A stretch of DNA of 59,802 bases from Candidatus Methanoculleus thermohydrogenotrophicum (GCA_001512375.1 LFRN01000178.1:34276-94077); one strand, 5' to 3'; positions 32,284 through 41,302 are shown, numbered from the stretch's first letter. Translations and numbers: made by a program. Notes: generated from the letters alone by a model not told the origin.

Positions 32284-32419
32284 CTTCAGACTGGCAGCTT
32301 GGGCACATTGGCCGCTTTCCGATGCCCTCGAACCGTCCGCCACATTCTTTGCAGCGGTAACTCTTGCCCTTTACTCGCTCTTCGAACTCGATATCAATAG
32401 GTCCACCGACTGTACACAT
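32267..32419 (-). CDS. Small zinc-ribbon protein
   Basis: Fifty residues containing one rubredoxin-like zinc ribbon, CKECGGRFEGIGKRPMCPSC, with four Cys as likely zinc ligands, and an acidic end. The ATG at 32419 is preceded by TCATCTGGTGACAGCC on the minus strand. Such ribbons often act in nucleic-acid binding; nothing more specific is visible. It overlaps the next gene by 17 bases. Confidence 0.75.
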   Translation of the reverse strand: MCTVGGPIDIEFEERVKGKSYRCKECGGRFEGIGKRPMCPSCQSEDVEEI

Positions 32420-32574
32420 GGCTGTCACCAGATGAGATATCTGGAGAGGAGGGTATAAAACCCTATCGTAGCGGCCTGAAAAAGACCCGTAAGGCACGAT
32501 CTCGCGCCTCGCCGATGTGGAGGGGTGTGCTGGATGCAGGAGCGGTGCAGGCATGCCGGATCCCGGCTTTACTG
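32420..32574. other. Promoter region and spacer before the zinc-ribbon gene
   Basis: On the minus strand the zinc-ribbon gene is preceded at 32450-32462 by an AT-rich TTTTATACCC element, a plausible TATA box about 35 bases from the ATG. The rest up to the tnpB relic shows nothing recognisable. Confidence 0.45.
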
Positions 32575-32950
32575 ATGGTGCATCGAGCCGTCGTGAACTA
32601 CCCCGCGCTCATCGGTGCGGGGCTTTCCGGCTATCACGGACAGCACTTGCATCACAGGGATATGATGTGGAGATCTCACCTCCACAGGCTCAAGGGGCTG
32701 TTCCATCCCCATGCGGTGGATGTTCACCGCAAGCATTACAATCTCGGTCAGCGACAAACCCACAATATGAGTATTCATGAAATCTGCGACGTGTTTCGGG
32801 GATCGACTTTGACGGGTTCAGCACCAGCACTTTCAGCCCTGTACGCAAGATAAGAATAGAATCGTCCCCACGAAGCACCGTGAATGCCCCTGTGTAGTCC
32901 TTTGCTCTTGCCTTTCTCCTTCAGACCTTTGATATTCAGGTCTTCTTCAA
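32575..32950 (-). pseudogene. tnpB remnant, family A, frameshifted
   Basis: Read on the minus strand this is the C-terminal third of an IS200/IS605-type TnpB: DLNIKGL...GIHGASWGRFYSYLAYRAESAGAEPVKVDPRNTSQ (the RuvC-II region), then a broken zinc finger. After a frameshift come YCGFVADRDCNA and VNIHRMGMEQPLEPVEVR, and the tail GKPRTDERG. An extra G destroys the stop present in other family A copies. The element end GGGGTAGTTCAC is at about 32590-32600. The first half of the protein is absent. Confidence 0.8.
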
Positions 32951-32954
32951 CAGA

Positions 32955-33083
32955 GGTGACTGCTCCCCCGACCTCGGTGGGGGCATCCGGGATAATCCAT
33001 CCCGGAGATTGCGGTCCCGATCTCATATATTAATCGCTATCCAGGACGAGCCCGTAATGAGGAGAAGAAGGGACCCGATCAGA
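32955..33083 (-). pseudogene. tnpB 3'-end relic, family B
   Basis: Minus-strand reading gives KTLSDRVPS.PHYGLVLDSD, a gap, then RSGPQSPGWIIPDAPTEVGGAVT with the hairpin CCCCCACCGAGGTCGGGGG and the end AGCAGTCACC. Both zinc-finger Cys of the PHCG type have been lost. It abuts the family A remnant directly, in tail-to-body order. Confidence 0.75.
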
Positions 33084-33353
33084 GAGGGTTTTTGACATTC
33101 CACCTCGGGAACACCGCCGAGATGTATTTCTGAGATTCACCAGGATCGCAACCATGAGCCAGCCTCTTCCGCAATGCCCCCGGGTGATCGTGATAAATAT
33201 ATTCTGGGCGAGAACAGCCTAAATGGTACCCATTGAAGGGGCTGTAGCCCGCCAGTGAAACAACGGGGATTAGCCCTATCTTGATCCTAAATAAGTCCAC
33301 TTCACGCATCATCCCTCTACAGGAAGAGGAAAAAAAACTCAGGAGAACGCCCT
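33084..33353. other. Spacer between tnpB relics and the bofA-like gene
   Basis: Contains no supported gene. An AT-rich GATAAATATATTC lies near 33190-33205. Confidence 0.4.
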
Positions 33354-33617
33354 TCAGAGCGTAATCCCAAAGAGGTGGAGCAGGACCACGATCAGGGCAC
33401 CCGGGAGCCCCCCGAGGGCGCAGATGAGGACCGTAACCAGGTTTATCTGGACATCCGGTGCGCCAAACCAGGCTAGAACATTGAAGTAATTCAAGATCCA
33501 GAGCGTGATGAGCCCGGCGATGGCGTTGATGACGAGTGTCAGGAATTTCTTCATGAGGTAGTAGATCGCTACTGCTATCGCCACTGCCAGGAGGATTGCG
33601 AGGATCTCTTCCATCAT
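33354..33617 (-). CDS. BofA-like membrane protein
   Basis: An 87-residue membrane protein with three predicted helices (about 4-20, 27-47 and 58-85). It resembles the pro-sigmaK processing inhibitor BofA family, including the motif LVINAIAGLITLWILN near 31. In Bacillus BofA restrains an intramembrane metalloprotease; archaeal members have no proven role. Tandem ATGs (33617, 33614) follow immediately after the tldE stop (TAGATGATG). Its place behind lonB-tldD-tldE suggests a link to membrane-associated proteolysis. Confidence 0.75.
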   Translation of the reverse strand: MMEEILAILLAVAIAVAIYYLMKKFLTLVINAIAGLITLWILNYFNVLAWFGAPDVQINLVTVLICALGGLPGALIVVLLHLFGITL

Positions 33618-34910
33618 CTATTTACCAATGATCTGCTGCTTATTTAAGAGTATTGATGGAAGAGTAAGCCTCCCGACCCTCCGATCGTCTTTTCCAAGTC
33701 CCCCAATCTCCCGGAGCATCTCAAAGACATTTCCTGCAAACATTGCCGTCCTGATGGGTTTGACCGGTCTCCCTCCCTCCATCCAGAAGGGGTTAGAGAT
33801 CTCTACCGAGAAGTCACCAGAGAAGGGGTTTGCGGTATGGGCTCCCACAACGTCGTGAATCCAGACCACCCGCTCCTCCCCGGCGTCTTTTATCCGGGGG
33901 CCGTCGATGAAGAGGTTGTGAACCCCGATGCCAGGCTCCCCGCTCCCCGAGCGCACAGCGCTCCCCGTGCTTTCCTCGCCATACCGGTAGCCGGTCTTGA
34001 GGTCATAGGCAAACTGCTGGAGCACCCCCTGTTGCACGAAGACGAGGCGACGGGTGGGCACTCCTTCTGCATCCCAGGTCGTGCTCCCAGGGCCGGGAGC
34101 AAAGGGGTCGTCGTAGATAGAGAGGTGCTCATCAAAGACCTGCTCCCCGAGTTTATCAGCAAGGAACGACCGACCGGCCTTCACGTTCCGCCCTGAGATC
34201 GCCGGGAGGAGAACCTGTCCAAGGATGCTTGCGGCCGCAATGGGCGAGAGAATAATATCGTAGCGCCCGGTCTCAATATCGCTCCCCCCGCAGGAACGTG
34301 CGGCGAGAGATGCAGCCGCCTCCCCGACCGACCGGGCGTCGATCTCATCGAGGAACGGGGAAGCGTCGAACTCGTAGCCGGTGGACTGCTCCCTGATCGC
34401 TTCGAGGGATACAGCCACCGCCGTCCGGTTCATATCGTAGAAGACGCCACCTGTGTTTGCGATTTCCAGGTTCACCCTGGCGAGGTCTGCGCCCCCGCCG
34501 ATGACCTCCACCGGATGCTCAGCCGCACCAGAGAGGAGGTCAACGACCATGCCCGCCGCCTCCTCTATCCCGACGACCAGATCCGGGTCGGCCGAGGACG
34601 CGGTAGCCGCAATATCGGCCGGCTTCGGGAATCCACCCCACTCCTGTGGGGTGGCGATCCTGCCACTCGCGAGCGCCGCGTTGAGGCACTCCTTCCATCG
34701 GTCAGGGTCGCCGGTGCTCGAAAATCCTATCTGTCCGTCTTTGACGACCCTGATGGCCATGTTCCAGGTTTCTGATTCTTCGGCAATGCCGAGGATCCCT
34801 TTCTTGATCCCGGCACTGACACTCTGTCCCCGGGTGCAGAAGACCTCGACCTCGTCGGCCTGCCGCTCACCCACCCGGAGGACCCTCTCGATCAGGTCGT
34901 CTCCGTTCAT
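33618..34910 (-). CDS. tldE: TldE/PmbA-type metalloprotease partner subunit
   Basis: A 430-residue PmbA/TldE protein, which pairs with TldD in a heterodimeric metallopeptidase that trims unfolded or modified peptides. Characteristic stretches are GIAEESETWNMAIRVVKDGQIGFSSTGD near 40-67 and RYDIILSPIAAASILGQVLLPAISG near 215. KAGRSFLADKLGEQV follows near 245. As expected for TldE, it lacks the HExxxH zinc motif. Its ATG overlaps the tldD stop by four bases. Confidence 0.92.
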   Translation of the reverse strand: MNGDDLIERVLRVGERQADEVEVFCTRGQSVSAGIKKGILGIAEESETWNMAIRVVKDGQIGFSSTGDPDRWKECLNAALASGRIATPQEWGGFPKPADIAATASSADPDLVVGIEEAAGMVVDLLSGAAEHPVEVIGGGADLARVNLEIANTGGVFYDMNRTAVAVSLEAIREQSTGYEFDASPFLDEIDARSVGEAAASLAARSCGGSDIETGRYDIILSPIAAASILGQVLLPAISGRNVKAGRSFLADKLGEQVFDEHLSIYDDPFAPGPGSTTWDAEGVPTRRLVFVQQGVLQQFAYDLKTGYRYGEESTGSAVRSGSGEPGIGVHNLFIDGPRIKDAGEERVVWIHDVVGAHTANPFSGDFSVEISNPFWMEGGRPVKPIRTAMFAGNVFEMLREIGGLGKDDRRVGRLTLPSILLNKQQIIGK

Positions 34911-36235
34911 ATCCCGCGCCCTCCAACCGTCGCCTTCTCAAGCAGGAGGTGCGGTGCACCGTCGCTCACCGGCACGACCTGTCCTCCTTTACCACAGTAT
35001 CCAGGGTTCATCTTCCGGTCGTTCCCGAGCAGGATGATGTCGTGGAGCGTCGAGAGGATCTCGCCCGAGAGCGAGACGTCCCTGACCATGTCGGTTATCT
35101 CGCCGTCCTCGACCAGGTAGCCGTACTCGGCGCTGAACTGGAAGACGCCGCGTCCGGGATCGACCTGGCCGCCCCGGGACCCGATCAGCAGGATACCGTT
35201 CTTACACTCAGAGAGGATCTCGTCGTAGGTCGCATCACCGTTCTCAATGAAGGTGTTGCTCATCCGGACAATGGGTGGCGCTCCATGCTCGGCCCGGGCG
35301 TGTCCGGGGACTCCGTTCCCAACCGCTGCGAGGGTCTCCCGGTTGTGGAGATATGAGGTCAGGATGCCGTTGCGGATGATCTCGGTCCGCCGCACCGCCA
35401 CACCCTCCGCATCCACCGGGATGAACCCGAACTCCGGGAGGGAGGGATCGTCCACGATGACCAGTCCCTCACACCCGATCTGCTCGCCAATCCTCCCCTC
35501 AAGAACCGATGCACCCTCACGAACGAGGTCACCCTCGCTTGCGTGACCGACCGCCTCGTGGGTGAAGACCCCCGCCAGTTCTGGATCGAGCACAGCACGC
35601 ATCACTCCGCCCTTCGCAAGTTTTGCATCCAGCAACGAGACAGCGACCTCTCCCGCCTTCCGCCCGAGATCCTGTTTGTCGCGGAGGTTGAACCCGGTGG
35701 TGACGTGGTCGCGTTCGCTTCCCATCTGCATCACCCCGTTCCGAGAGGCTATTGCAAGGACTGAGAACCCGGACCTGACCGCCTCGTAGGAATACTCGTT
35801 CCCGCTCGAGTCCAGGAACCTGATCGAGTCGATCCCCTCGGTGTAACGGGCGCGGGTGTTCACCACCTCAGGGATCCGGGCCGCGTCTTCGATCCCGGCA
35901 AGGAGCCTGGTCTTCTCCTCGAGATCAACGTCCCTGGGGTCCTCATCCAGGGATGGGACCGGCAGGAGACCGCGCGGCGCATCGGCAATATCAACCTGAT
36001 CTTCGGTGACCGCCGCCAGGCGCGTTGCCTCCTCGACAAGGGCGTCGCGTTCGCGCTTCGAATCAATGTCTACATGGTCGCGGGTGAGGATCCCCCAGCC
36101 CTTCGGACCGAGCACCCTGACTACGGCCCGATCAAAGTATGAAGTGCCTGCAGACTCAACCACGCCGTTGTCGATATCGATCAGAGTGATCTCGCCCTCT
36201 ACGCACCTGATATCGTAGTATCTTGCCTCAGCCAT
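34907..36235 (-). CDS. tldD: TldD-type zinc metalloprotease
   Basis: A 442-residue TldD with the zinc site HEAVGHASEGD near residue 228, where two His and the catalytic Glu are visible. Downstream metal-ligand and substrate regions include PGYCGKGGQVVPVSDGAPHLLLEKATVGG at the C terminus. It probably acts as a complex with the neighbouring TldE. It starts six bases after the lonB stop, so lonB, tldD, tldE and the bofA-like gene are one operon. Confidence 0.94.
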   Translation of the reverse strand: MAEARYYDIRCVEGEITLIDIDNGVVESAGTSYFDRAVVRVLGPKGWGILTRDHVDIDSKRERDALVEEATRLAAVTEDQVDIADAPRGLLPVPSLDEDPRDVDLEEKTRLLAGIEDAARIPEVVNTRARYTEGIDSIRFLDSSGNEYSYEAVRSGFSVLAIASRNGVMQMGSERDHVTTGFNLRDKQDLGRKAGEVAVSLLDAKLAKGGVMRAVLDPELAGVFTHEAVGHASEGDLVREGASVLEGRIGEQIGCEGLVIVDDPSLPEFGFIPVDAEGVAVRRTEIIRNGILTSYLHNRETLAAVGNGVPGHARAEHGAPPIVRMSNTFIENGDATYDEILSECKNGILLIGSRGGQVDPGRGVFQFSAEYGYLVEDGEITDMVRDVSLSGEILSTLHDIILLGNDRKMNPGYCGKGGQVVPVSDGAPHLLLEKATVGGRGI

Positions 36236-36241
36236 AGGGCA

Positions 36242-38182
36242 TCAAATCGCAGAGCGCCCGACGGTTGAGTCAAACATACCTGTTGTCGGGTTGACCGCCA
36301 TCTTCCGGAGTTTCGCGAAGAACCCCTCGCGGTTCTCTGGCATGAGCGCGTTCTGGAGGACCTCCTCGATGTGGTCGACCGGGACGATCTCGACCATCGC
36401 GCGGTAGCGGTCCTCGATGAGGACGTCGTCCAGGTTCGACCGCGGTATGATCACTTTCTTGATTCCGGCCTTTGCGGCGGCCTCAATCTTGTAGGTGACC
36501 CCGCCGATCGGGAGGACGTCCCCCCGAACTGAGAGCGACCCGGTCATCGCGACGTCCTGGCGCACCGGGATGTTCTCGATGGCGCTGATCACCGCCGTCG
36601 CTACGGTCACGGAGGCTGAATCGCCTTCAACACCGCCATAGGTCCCGATAAACTGGATATGGATGTCCATGTTCCTGATATCCTTACCCGTGAATTTCTT
36701 GATCAGGGCGCTGACGTTCTTGATCGATTCCTTGGCGATATCCTTCAACATGCCAGTCGCAATCACCGTGCCGTTCGCCCCCTGGCTCGGTGTCACCTCA
36801 GCCATCACCGGGAGCACCGAGCCTGAGTCATTCCCCATCACGGCAAGCCCGTTCACCCGTCCGACCCGGGTACCTTCCACAACGGTGATGTTGTAGTCGC
36901 GGCTCCGCCGGATGTACTCATCTGAGATCTGGTCCTCGATCGAGCGGGCGGTCTTCTTCGCGGCGATGACGTGTTTTGCCGTGGTGAACTCTGAGCCTTC
37001 CTGGCGGGCAAGGTCCCCCGCCACCCTGATGAGCCCGCCCATGTCACGGAGCTTTAAAGTCAGATGACCCTTCCGGTTCGAGCGGCGGCGCGCCTCGCGG
37101 AGAACCTCGAGCATGGCGCTCCGGTCAAAGTGTGGGATCTTCCCGTCGTTCTTGACCTCCTGGGCGATGAACCTGATGAACTTCCGGCGGTTCTCCGGCG
37201 TATCTTCCATCGTCTCCCGCATGTAGACCTCGTAGCCGTAGCCCCGGATACGCGATCGGAGCGCCGGGTGCATACCCTGGATGGCGTCGAGGTTGCCTGC
37301 TGCGATCATCACGAACCGGCAGGGGACTGGCTCAGTCCTGACCATCGCGCCGCTCGAACGCTCACTCTGGCCGGTGATCGGGAAGGCACCCTCCTGGAGC
37401 GCGGTCAACAGGTTCTGCTGGGAGTGTGGGGTGAGGGTATTGATCTCATCGATGAAGAGCACCCCGCCGTGTGCCCGGTGGATGGCGCCACCCTCAACAC
37501 GGTCGTGGGCAGGCGTCTCAAGACCGCCGCTCTGGAAGGGGTCATGTCTGACGTCGCCGAGCAGGGCGCCTGCATGCGAGCCAGTGGCATCGACAAACGG
37601 CGCGGGGGCGTTAGGATCATGGGAGACCAGGAGCTTGGGGACCATCGCCTCCTCACGGGGTGTCGAGTATCTCAGCGCCATGAAGACGAACGCGGCAGCG
37701 ATGATGCCCATCAGCCACTGCGATGCGAGAATCGCGTAGACGATGATGCCAATGACGAGGAGCATAACAAGGGTGCTCCGCATCTGGATCTTCTTCCTCG
37801 CCTCCATCTTGTGGGCGTTCACGATCTGTTTGCCACGGCCCGCAGGCACGGTCCTGATGATGGGGTTATTGCTATCCTCAGAATTCGGGTAAACCAATAT
37901 ATCCTGTAATTCCTCCTTCGGGAGGAGTTCGGCCATTGCCTTCGCTAACATCGATTTACCGGTTCCCGGGCTGCCGATCATCATCACGTGTCTGCGCTGG
38001 ACAGCGGCCTTCTTGATCACCTCAACGGCGTGTTCCTGGCCGATGACCTGATCGATGAGATTCGGGGGTACGTCGATATCTGATGATGCGCTCAGCTCAA
38101 GACCGGCGAAGTCGTCGATCTCCGCCAGCTCATCGTTCGTGAGCTCGATATTTGGAATTTCTTTAGAAGTCGTTGAATCCAT
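36242..38182 (-). CDS. lonB: Archaeal membrane-bound ATP-dependent protease LonB
   Basis: A 646-residue LonB. AAA+ motifs are Walker A IGSPGTGKSMLAKA near residue 72 and Walker B GVLFIDEIN near 245. Between them two transmembrane helices (TLVMLLVIGIIVYAILASQW and LMGIIAAAFVFMAL, about 135-168) anchor it in the membrane. The Ser-Lys protease domain has GDSASVTVA near 545 and GGVTYKIEAAAKAGIKKVIIP near 585. The ATG at 38182 is chosen because GAGAGG sits 11 bases upstream and a TATA box at 38212-38225 would make an upstream GTG untranslated. Confidence 0.96.
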   Translation of the reverse strand: MDSTTSKEIPNIELTNDELAEIDDFAGLELSASSDIDVPPNLIDQVIGQEHAVEVIKKAAVQRRHVMMIGSPGTGKSMLAKAMAELLPKEELQDILVYPNSEDSNNPIIRTVPAGRGKQIVNAHKMEARKKIQMRSTLVMLLVIGIIVYAILASQWLMGIIAAAFVFMALRYSTPREEAMVPKLLVSHDPNAPAPFVDATGSHAGALLGDVRHDPFQSGGLETPAHDRVEGGAIHRAHGGVLFIDEINTLTPHSQQNLLTALQEGAFPITGQSERSSGAMVRTEPVPCRFVMIAAGNLDAIQGMHPALRSRIRGYGYEVYMRETMEDTPENRRKFIRFIAQEVKNDGKIPHFDRSAMLEVLREARRRSNRKGHLTLKLRDMGGLIRVAGDLARQEGSEFTTAKHVIAAKKTARSIEDQISDEYIRRSRDYNITVVEGTRVGRVNGLAVMGNDSGSVLPVMAEVTPSQGANGTVIATGMLKDIAKESIKNVSALIKKFTGKDIRNMDIHIQFIGTYGGVEGDSASVTVATAVISAIENIPVRQDVAMTGSLSVRGDVLPIGGVTYKIEAAAKAGIKKVIIPRSNLDDVLIEDRYRAMVEIVPVDHIEEVLQNALMPENREGFFAKLRKMAVNPTTGMFDSTVGRSAI

Positions 38183-38211
38183 CGTCGGGTTTACCTCTCT
38201 GCGCACTGATA

Positions 38212-38225
38212 CTTATATAATTTAT
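38212..38225 (-). promoter_or_regulatory. TATA box of the lonB operon
   Basis: TAAATTATATAAG on the minus strand, about 30-40 bases before the LonB ATG. The divergent prs gene begins at 38263, so the 80-base spacer carries both promoters. Confidence 0.65.
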
Positions 38226-38262
38226 TCATGCTCGTTCAAATACTTTCTACCAGAGGTGTTCT

Positions 38263-39120
38263 ATGAGAATAATCAGCACAGAGCGATCCCAGGTCCTGGC
38301 AACCCGGATTTCAGTGAAATTGGCGGTTCCCCTTGCGGAGACGAAGTTCACCCGGTTTCCCGATGGAGAGATGTATCTCCGATGTGAAGGCCTGGATGAC
38401 AAGACCCTGATCGTCAGCAGCATCGTGGACAGCGATATGCTGGTACAAACTCTTCTTGCGATCGATGCCGCCGATCGGTCAAGGAACACGCTGGTGATCC
38501 CCTACCTCGGCTACGCCCGACAGGACAAGCGGTTCGCCTCGGGCGAGCCGATCAGCGCCCGGGCGGTCGCAAGAGCCCTCTCTTGCGGCATCGAGCGGGC
38601 CTTTGTAGTCGATATCCATGACCCCGGCGCGCTAGACTACTTCAGTGTCCCGGCAAAGAATGTCACCATTGCCCCGGCGATCGGGAGGTATGTCGGCGAC
38701 CTCAACCTGAAGAATCCCCTGATACTCGCCCCCGATGAGGGCGCAATCGAGTTTGCGGCCGATGTTGCGGCGGTCGGCGGGTGGGACTGCGATTTCCTTC
38801 AAAAAACCCGGATTTCAGGCGAAGAAGTCCAGATCGCCCCAAAGACCGTCGACGCTGCCGGTCGCGAGGTTGTGATAGTGGATGATATTATATCCACCGG
38901 CGGAACCCTCGCGACCGCCGCACGCATGCTCCGGGAACAGGGAGCGGTATCCATCCACGCGGCCTGCGTCCACGGAGTGCTCGTGAACGGCGCCTACACG
39001 CGCCTGCGGGCAGCAGGGATCTCCTCGATCGCTTCCAGCGATACCTACGAGAACGCCTCAAGCTTCATATCGGCCGCGAACGCAATCGCGGCAGCGATCA
39101 CGGAAGATGTTCATTATTGA
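38263..39120 (+). CDS. prs: Ribose-phosphate pyrophosphokinase
   Basis: PRPP synthase, 285 residues (archaeal short class III type), making PRPP from ribose 5-phosphate and ATP. The ATP/ribose-phosphate region has KFTRFPDGEMYLR near residue 28 and YLGYARQDKRF near 82. The flexible loop His is in DIHDPGALDYF near 118. The PRPP-binding loop is VVIVDDIISTGGTL near 205. Its last codons overlap rtcA by 14 bases. The product feeds nucleotide and methanopterin synthesis. Confidence 0.96.
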   Translation: MRIISTERSQVLATRISVKLAVPLAETKFTRFPDGEMYLRCEGLDDKTLIVSSIVDSDMLVQTLLAIDAADRSRNTLVIPYLGYARQDKRFASGEPISARAVARALSCGIERAFVVDIHDPGALDYFSVPAKNVTIAPAIGRYVGDLNLKNPLILAPDEGAIEFAADVAAVGGWDCDFLQKTRISGEEVQIAPKTVDAAGREVVIVDDIISTGGTLATAARMLREQGAVSIHAACVHGVLVNGAYTRLRAAGISSIASSDTYENASSFISAANAIAAAITEDVHY

Positions 39121-40087
39121 CGGATCCTACCTGGAGGGGGGAGGACAGGTCCTCCGCCTGGCAGTCGCGTTATCGGCGATATCAGAGACTCCGGTCACTG
39201 TCACCCGGATCAGACAGAACCGGCCGAACCCCGGGCTCGCCCCCCAGCATATCGCTGCGGTCCGCGCGGTCGCCGGGGCCTGTGATGCTGAATACCAGGG
39301 GGTTTCGCCCCGGAGCAGCGAGATCACGTTCATCCCTGGCAGGCTCCGGTGGGCCGATCTCGCGATAGATCCCGGCACTGCCGGAAGCATACCCCTCATC
39401 CTCCAGGCCTGGCTCCCGGTCGCCCTCAGCGCCGGCGGGAGCATTACGGTTACGGGCGGGACCGAGGTTGCGTGGAGCCCGACGATCGACTATCTGGACC
39501 GCGTTCTCGCGCCAGTACTCCGCCGCGCCGGGGCCTCGATCGAGATCGAGGTGCTCGACCGGGGATACTACCCCCGGGGAGGCGGGCGGGTGCGCGCCCG
39601 GGTGGAGCCGGGCCGTCTGGGCCCGATCGTTATCCCGGAGGAAGAACCGGGGTGCGGGATTGTCTCCTGCTCCTCAGGCCTCCCAGAACACGTCGTGAAA
39701 CGCCAGGCTACCGCTGCCTGGGACCTCCTTGAGAAGGACCTCGGCTTCCCCTGCTCTGTCACCCTCGACCACAGGAAGGGGCCAGGGATCGGGAGTTCCA
39801 TCACGATATGGAGCGGAGCGAAGGGCGCTGTCGCTCTCGGGAAGCGGGGCCTCCCCGCCGAAGAGGTGGGGCGGACAGCCGCCCGGGCCCTGGTCGGAGA
39901 GTGCCACAGCCCCGGCACGGTCGATGTCCACCTCGCCGACCAGCTCCTCATCTACCTCGCCTGCTACGGCGGGGAGTACAGCACCCACACGCTCTCGATG
40001 CACGCGAAGACCGCCTGCTGGCTCCTCTCAGAGTTCGGACATCCGGTCGAGTGCCGGGCAAACAACCTCGTGGAGTTCTCGGCATGA
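39107..40087 (+). CDS. rtcA: RNA 3'-terminal phosphate cyclase
   Basis: A 326-residue RtcA that converts RNA 3'-phosphates to 2',3'-cyclic phosphates through a histidine-AMP intermediate. Visible marks are DGSYLEGGGQVLRLAVALSA at residues 4-23, RQNRPNPGLAPQH near 36, YYPRGGGRV near 157 and the catalytic His region EYSTHTLSMHAKTACWLL near 292-308. Its end overlaps nob1 (ATGA), and prs overlaps its start, so the three are translated together. Confidence 0.95.
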   Translation: MFIIDGSYLEGGGQVLRLAVALSAISETPVTVTRIRQNRPNPGLAPQHIAAVRAVAGACDAEYQGVSPRSSEITFIPGRLRWADLAIDPGTAGSIPLILQAWLPVALSAGGSITVTGGTEVAWSPTIDYLDRVLAPVLRRAGASIEIEVLDRGYYPRGGGRVRARVEPGRLGPIVIPEEEPGCGIVSCSSGLPEHVVKRQATAAWDLLEKDLGFPCSVTLDHRKGPGIGSSITIWSGAKGAVALGKRGLPAEEVGRTAARALVGECHSPGTVDVHLADQLLIYLACYGGEYSTHTLSMHAKTACWLLSEFGHPVECRANNLVEFSA

Positions 40088-40539
40088 CGCTGGTCCTCGA
40101 TGCTTCAGTCTTTTTTTCGGAGATACCGATTGTCGGCCCGGCCTGGACCACACCATCGGTGGTGGAGGAACTCGGTGACCTCCACGCAAGGTGCCGGTTC
40201 GAGGCGCTCGCTGCCACGGGGCTCCGGATCCGGCAACCGCGCGGAGAGAATCTGGCCCGGGTTGATGCAACTGCGTTGCGGACGGGGGATGCCGGGGTGC
40301 TCTCCGCGACCGATCGCGACATTCTCGCGCTGGCACTGGAACTCTCGGCCGTCCTCGTCACCGACGATTTCGCGGTCCAGAACGTTGCACACCATCTCGG
40401 CATCACGACCCGGAGTATCAGGCAGCGGCCTGCACGCGCGATCAGGTGGCGCTACCGGTGCAGCGGGTGCGGGCGCTACTGGCGGGAGCCTGGTGAGTGT
40501 CCGATCTGCGGTGCACCGATTAAAAGAAAACTTAAATAG
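40084..40539 (+). CDS. nob1: Endoribonuclease Nob1 (PIN domain plus zinc ribbon)
   Basis: A 151-residue protein with an N-terminal PIN nuclease domain (Asp in LVLDASVFF, acidic residues in VVEELGDL, DRDILALA and VTDDFAVQN) and a C-terminal zinc ribbon CSGCGRYWREPGECPICG. Nob1 makes the final cleavage at the 16S rRNA 3' end. The ATG overlaps the rtcA stop; the neighbourhood of two RNA end-processing enzymes is consistent. Confidence 0.9.
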   Translation: MTLVLDASVFFSEIPIVGPAWTTPSVVEELGDLHARCRFEALAATGLRIRQPRGENLARVDATALRTGDAGVLSATDRDILALALELSAVLVTDDFAVQNVAHHLGITTRSIRQRPARAIRWRYRCSGCGRYWREPGECPICGAPIKRKLK

Positions 40540-40560
40540 ATCGCCGAAAACCTCTCTTCC

Positions 40561-41175
40561 ATGTCCGCCCTCGAAGAGTTGATCACGAAGGCAAAGGCGC
40601 TTCAGGCAGAAGGGCACACGCCGGGCCAGGTCTCCGACGAACTGGGCCTCTCAATGGAGACAGTCACCTGGCTGCTCACCCAACCGAAGGGGATAGAAGC
40701 CCCAAAAGATGTCCACATCGACTGGACGGCAGTGGGGAGCCATGGAACGCTGTTGAATGATATAGCGATGATGATGCTCAAGCGCTTCCTCTACCTGGCG
40801 GAGGGGGGAGGGGTACGGAGCGCTGGTGAACTGCTGGATACAGTCGTCGGTATTGTGCCGTCGGGCGTCCCTCTCGCCACCCTCATCGCCGCAGAGGAGG
40901 GGCTGAAACTCGCGGCCTACCTCCCGGCAAAACACAGCCGGAGCGAGACTCCCACCGGATCCCTCGCGGGGACCTTTTCCACGATCACCGGACAGCGTTG
41001 CGTCGTCATCGACGACGTCGTCACGACCGGGACGACGCTCTCAGAGACGCTGCAGTTCCTCAGGCGGCACGGCGCCACACCGGTGGCAGTCTGGTCGCTC
41101 TTCGATAAACGGGGTGTCCGGGAGGTCGACGGCGTCCCGATCCACTCTCTCTTTGGAATATCGAGGCTGGGGTGA
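40561..41175 (+). CDS. gfcR: GfcR-like transcription factor (HTH plus phosphoribosyltransferase fold)
   Basis: A 204-residue protein with an N-terminal helix-turn-helix at about 14-40 (EGHTPGQVSDELGLSMETVTWLL) and an orotate-phosphoribosyltransferase-like domain. The PRPP-binding loop VVIDDVVTTGTTL lies near 138. In Haloferax this family is the transcriptional regulator GfcR rather than a pyrimidine enzyme; here the function is inferred from domain order. It follows nob1 by 21 bases and probably shares the prs-rtcA-nob1 transcript, which is notable because prs makes PRPP, the likely ligand. Confidence 0.85.
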   Translation: MSALEELITKAKALQAEGHTPGQVSDELGLSMETVTWLLTQPKGIEAPKDVHIDWTAVGSHGTLLNDIAMMMLKRFLYLAEGGGVRSAGELLDTVVGIVPSGVPLATLIAAEEGLKLAAYLPAKHSRSETPTGSLAGTFSTITGQRCVVIDDVVTTGTTLSETLQFLRRHGATPVAVWSLFDKRGVREVDGVPIHSLFGISRLG

Positions 41176-41291
41176 GGAGGCAGGCTCAAATCATTTTCTC
41201 CAGACAGGCACCGGGACTGTAGCGCCGACCGACGACTGAACCAACCCCGGCGAACGGCCCGCATGGCTGGAAGAAAGTGGCGTTATCGATT

Positions 41292-41302
41292 ACTATATAT
41301 AG
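41292..41302 (+). promoter_or_regulatory. TATA box of the thermosome gene
   Basis: ACTATATATAG, 41 bases before the ATG, with a purine-rich region 5' of it. Confidence 0.75.
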
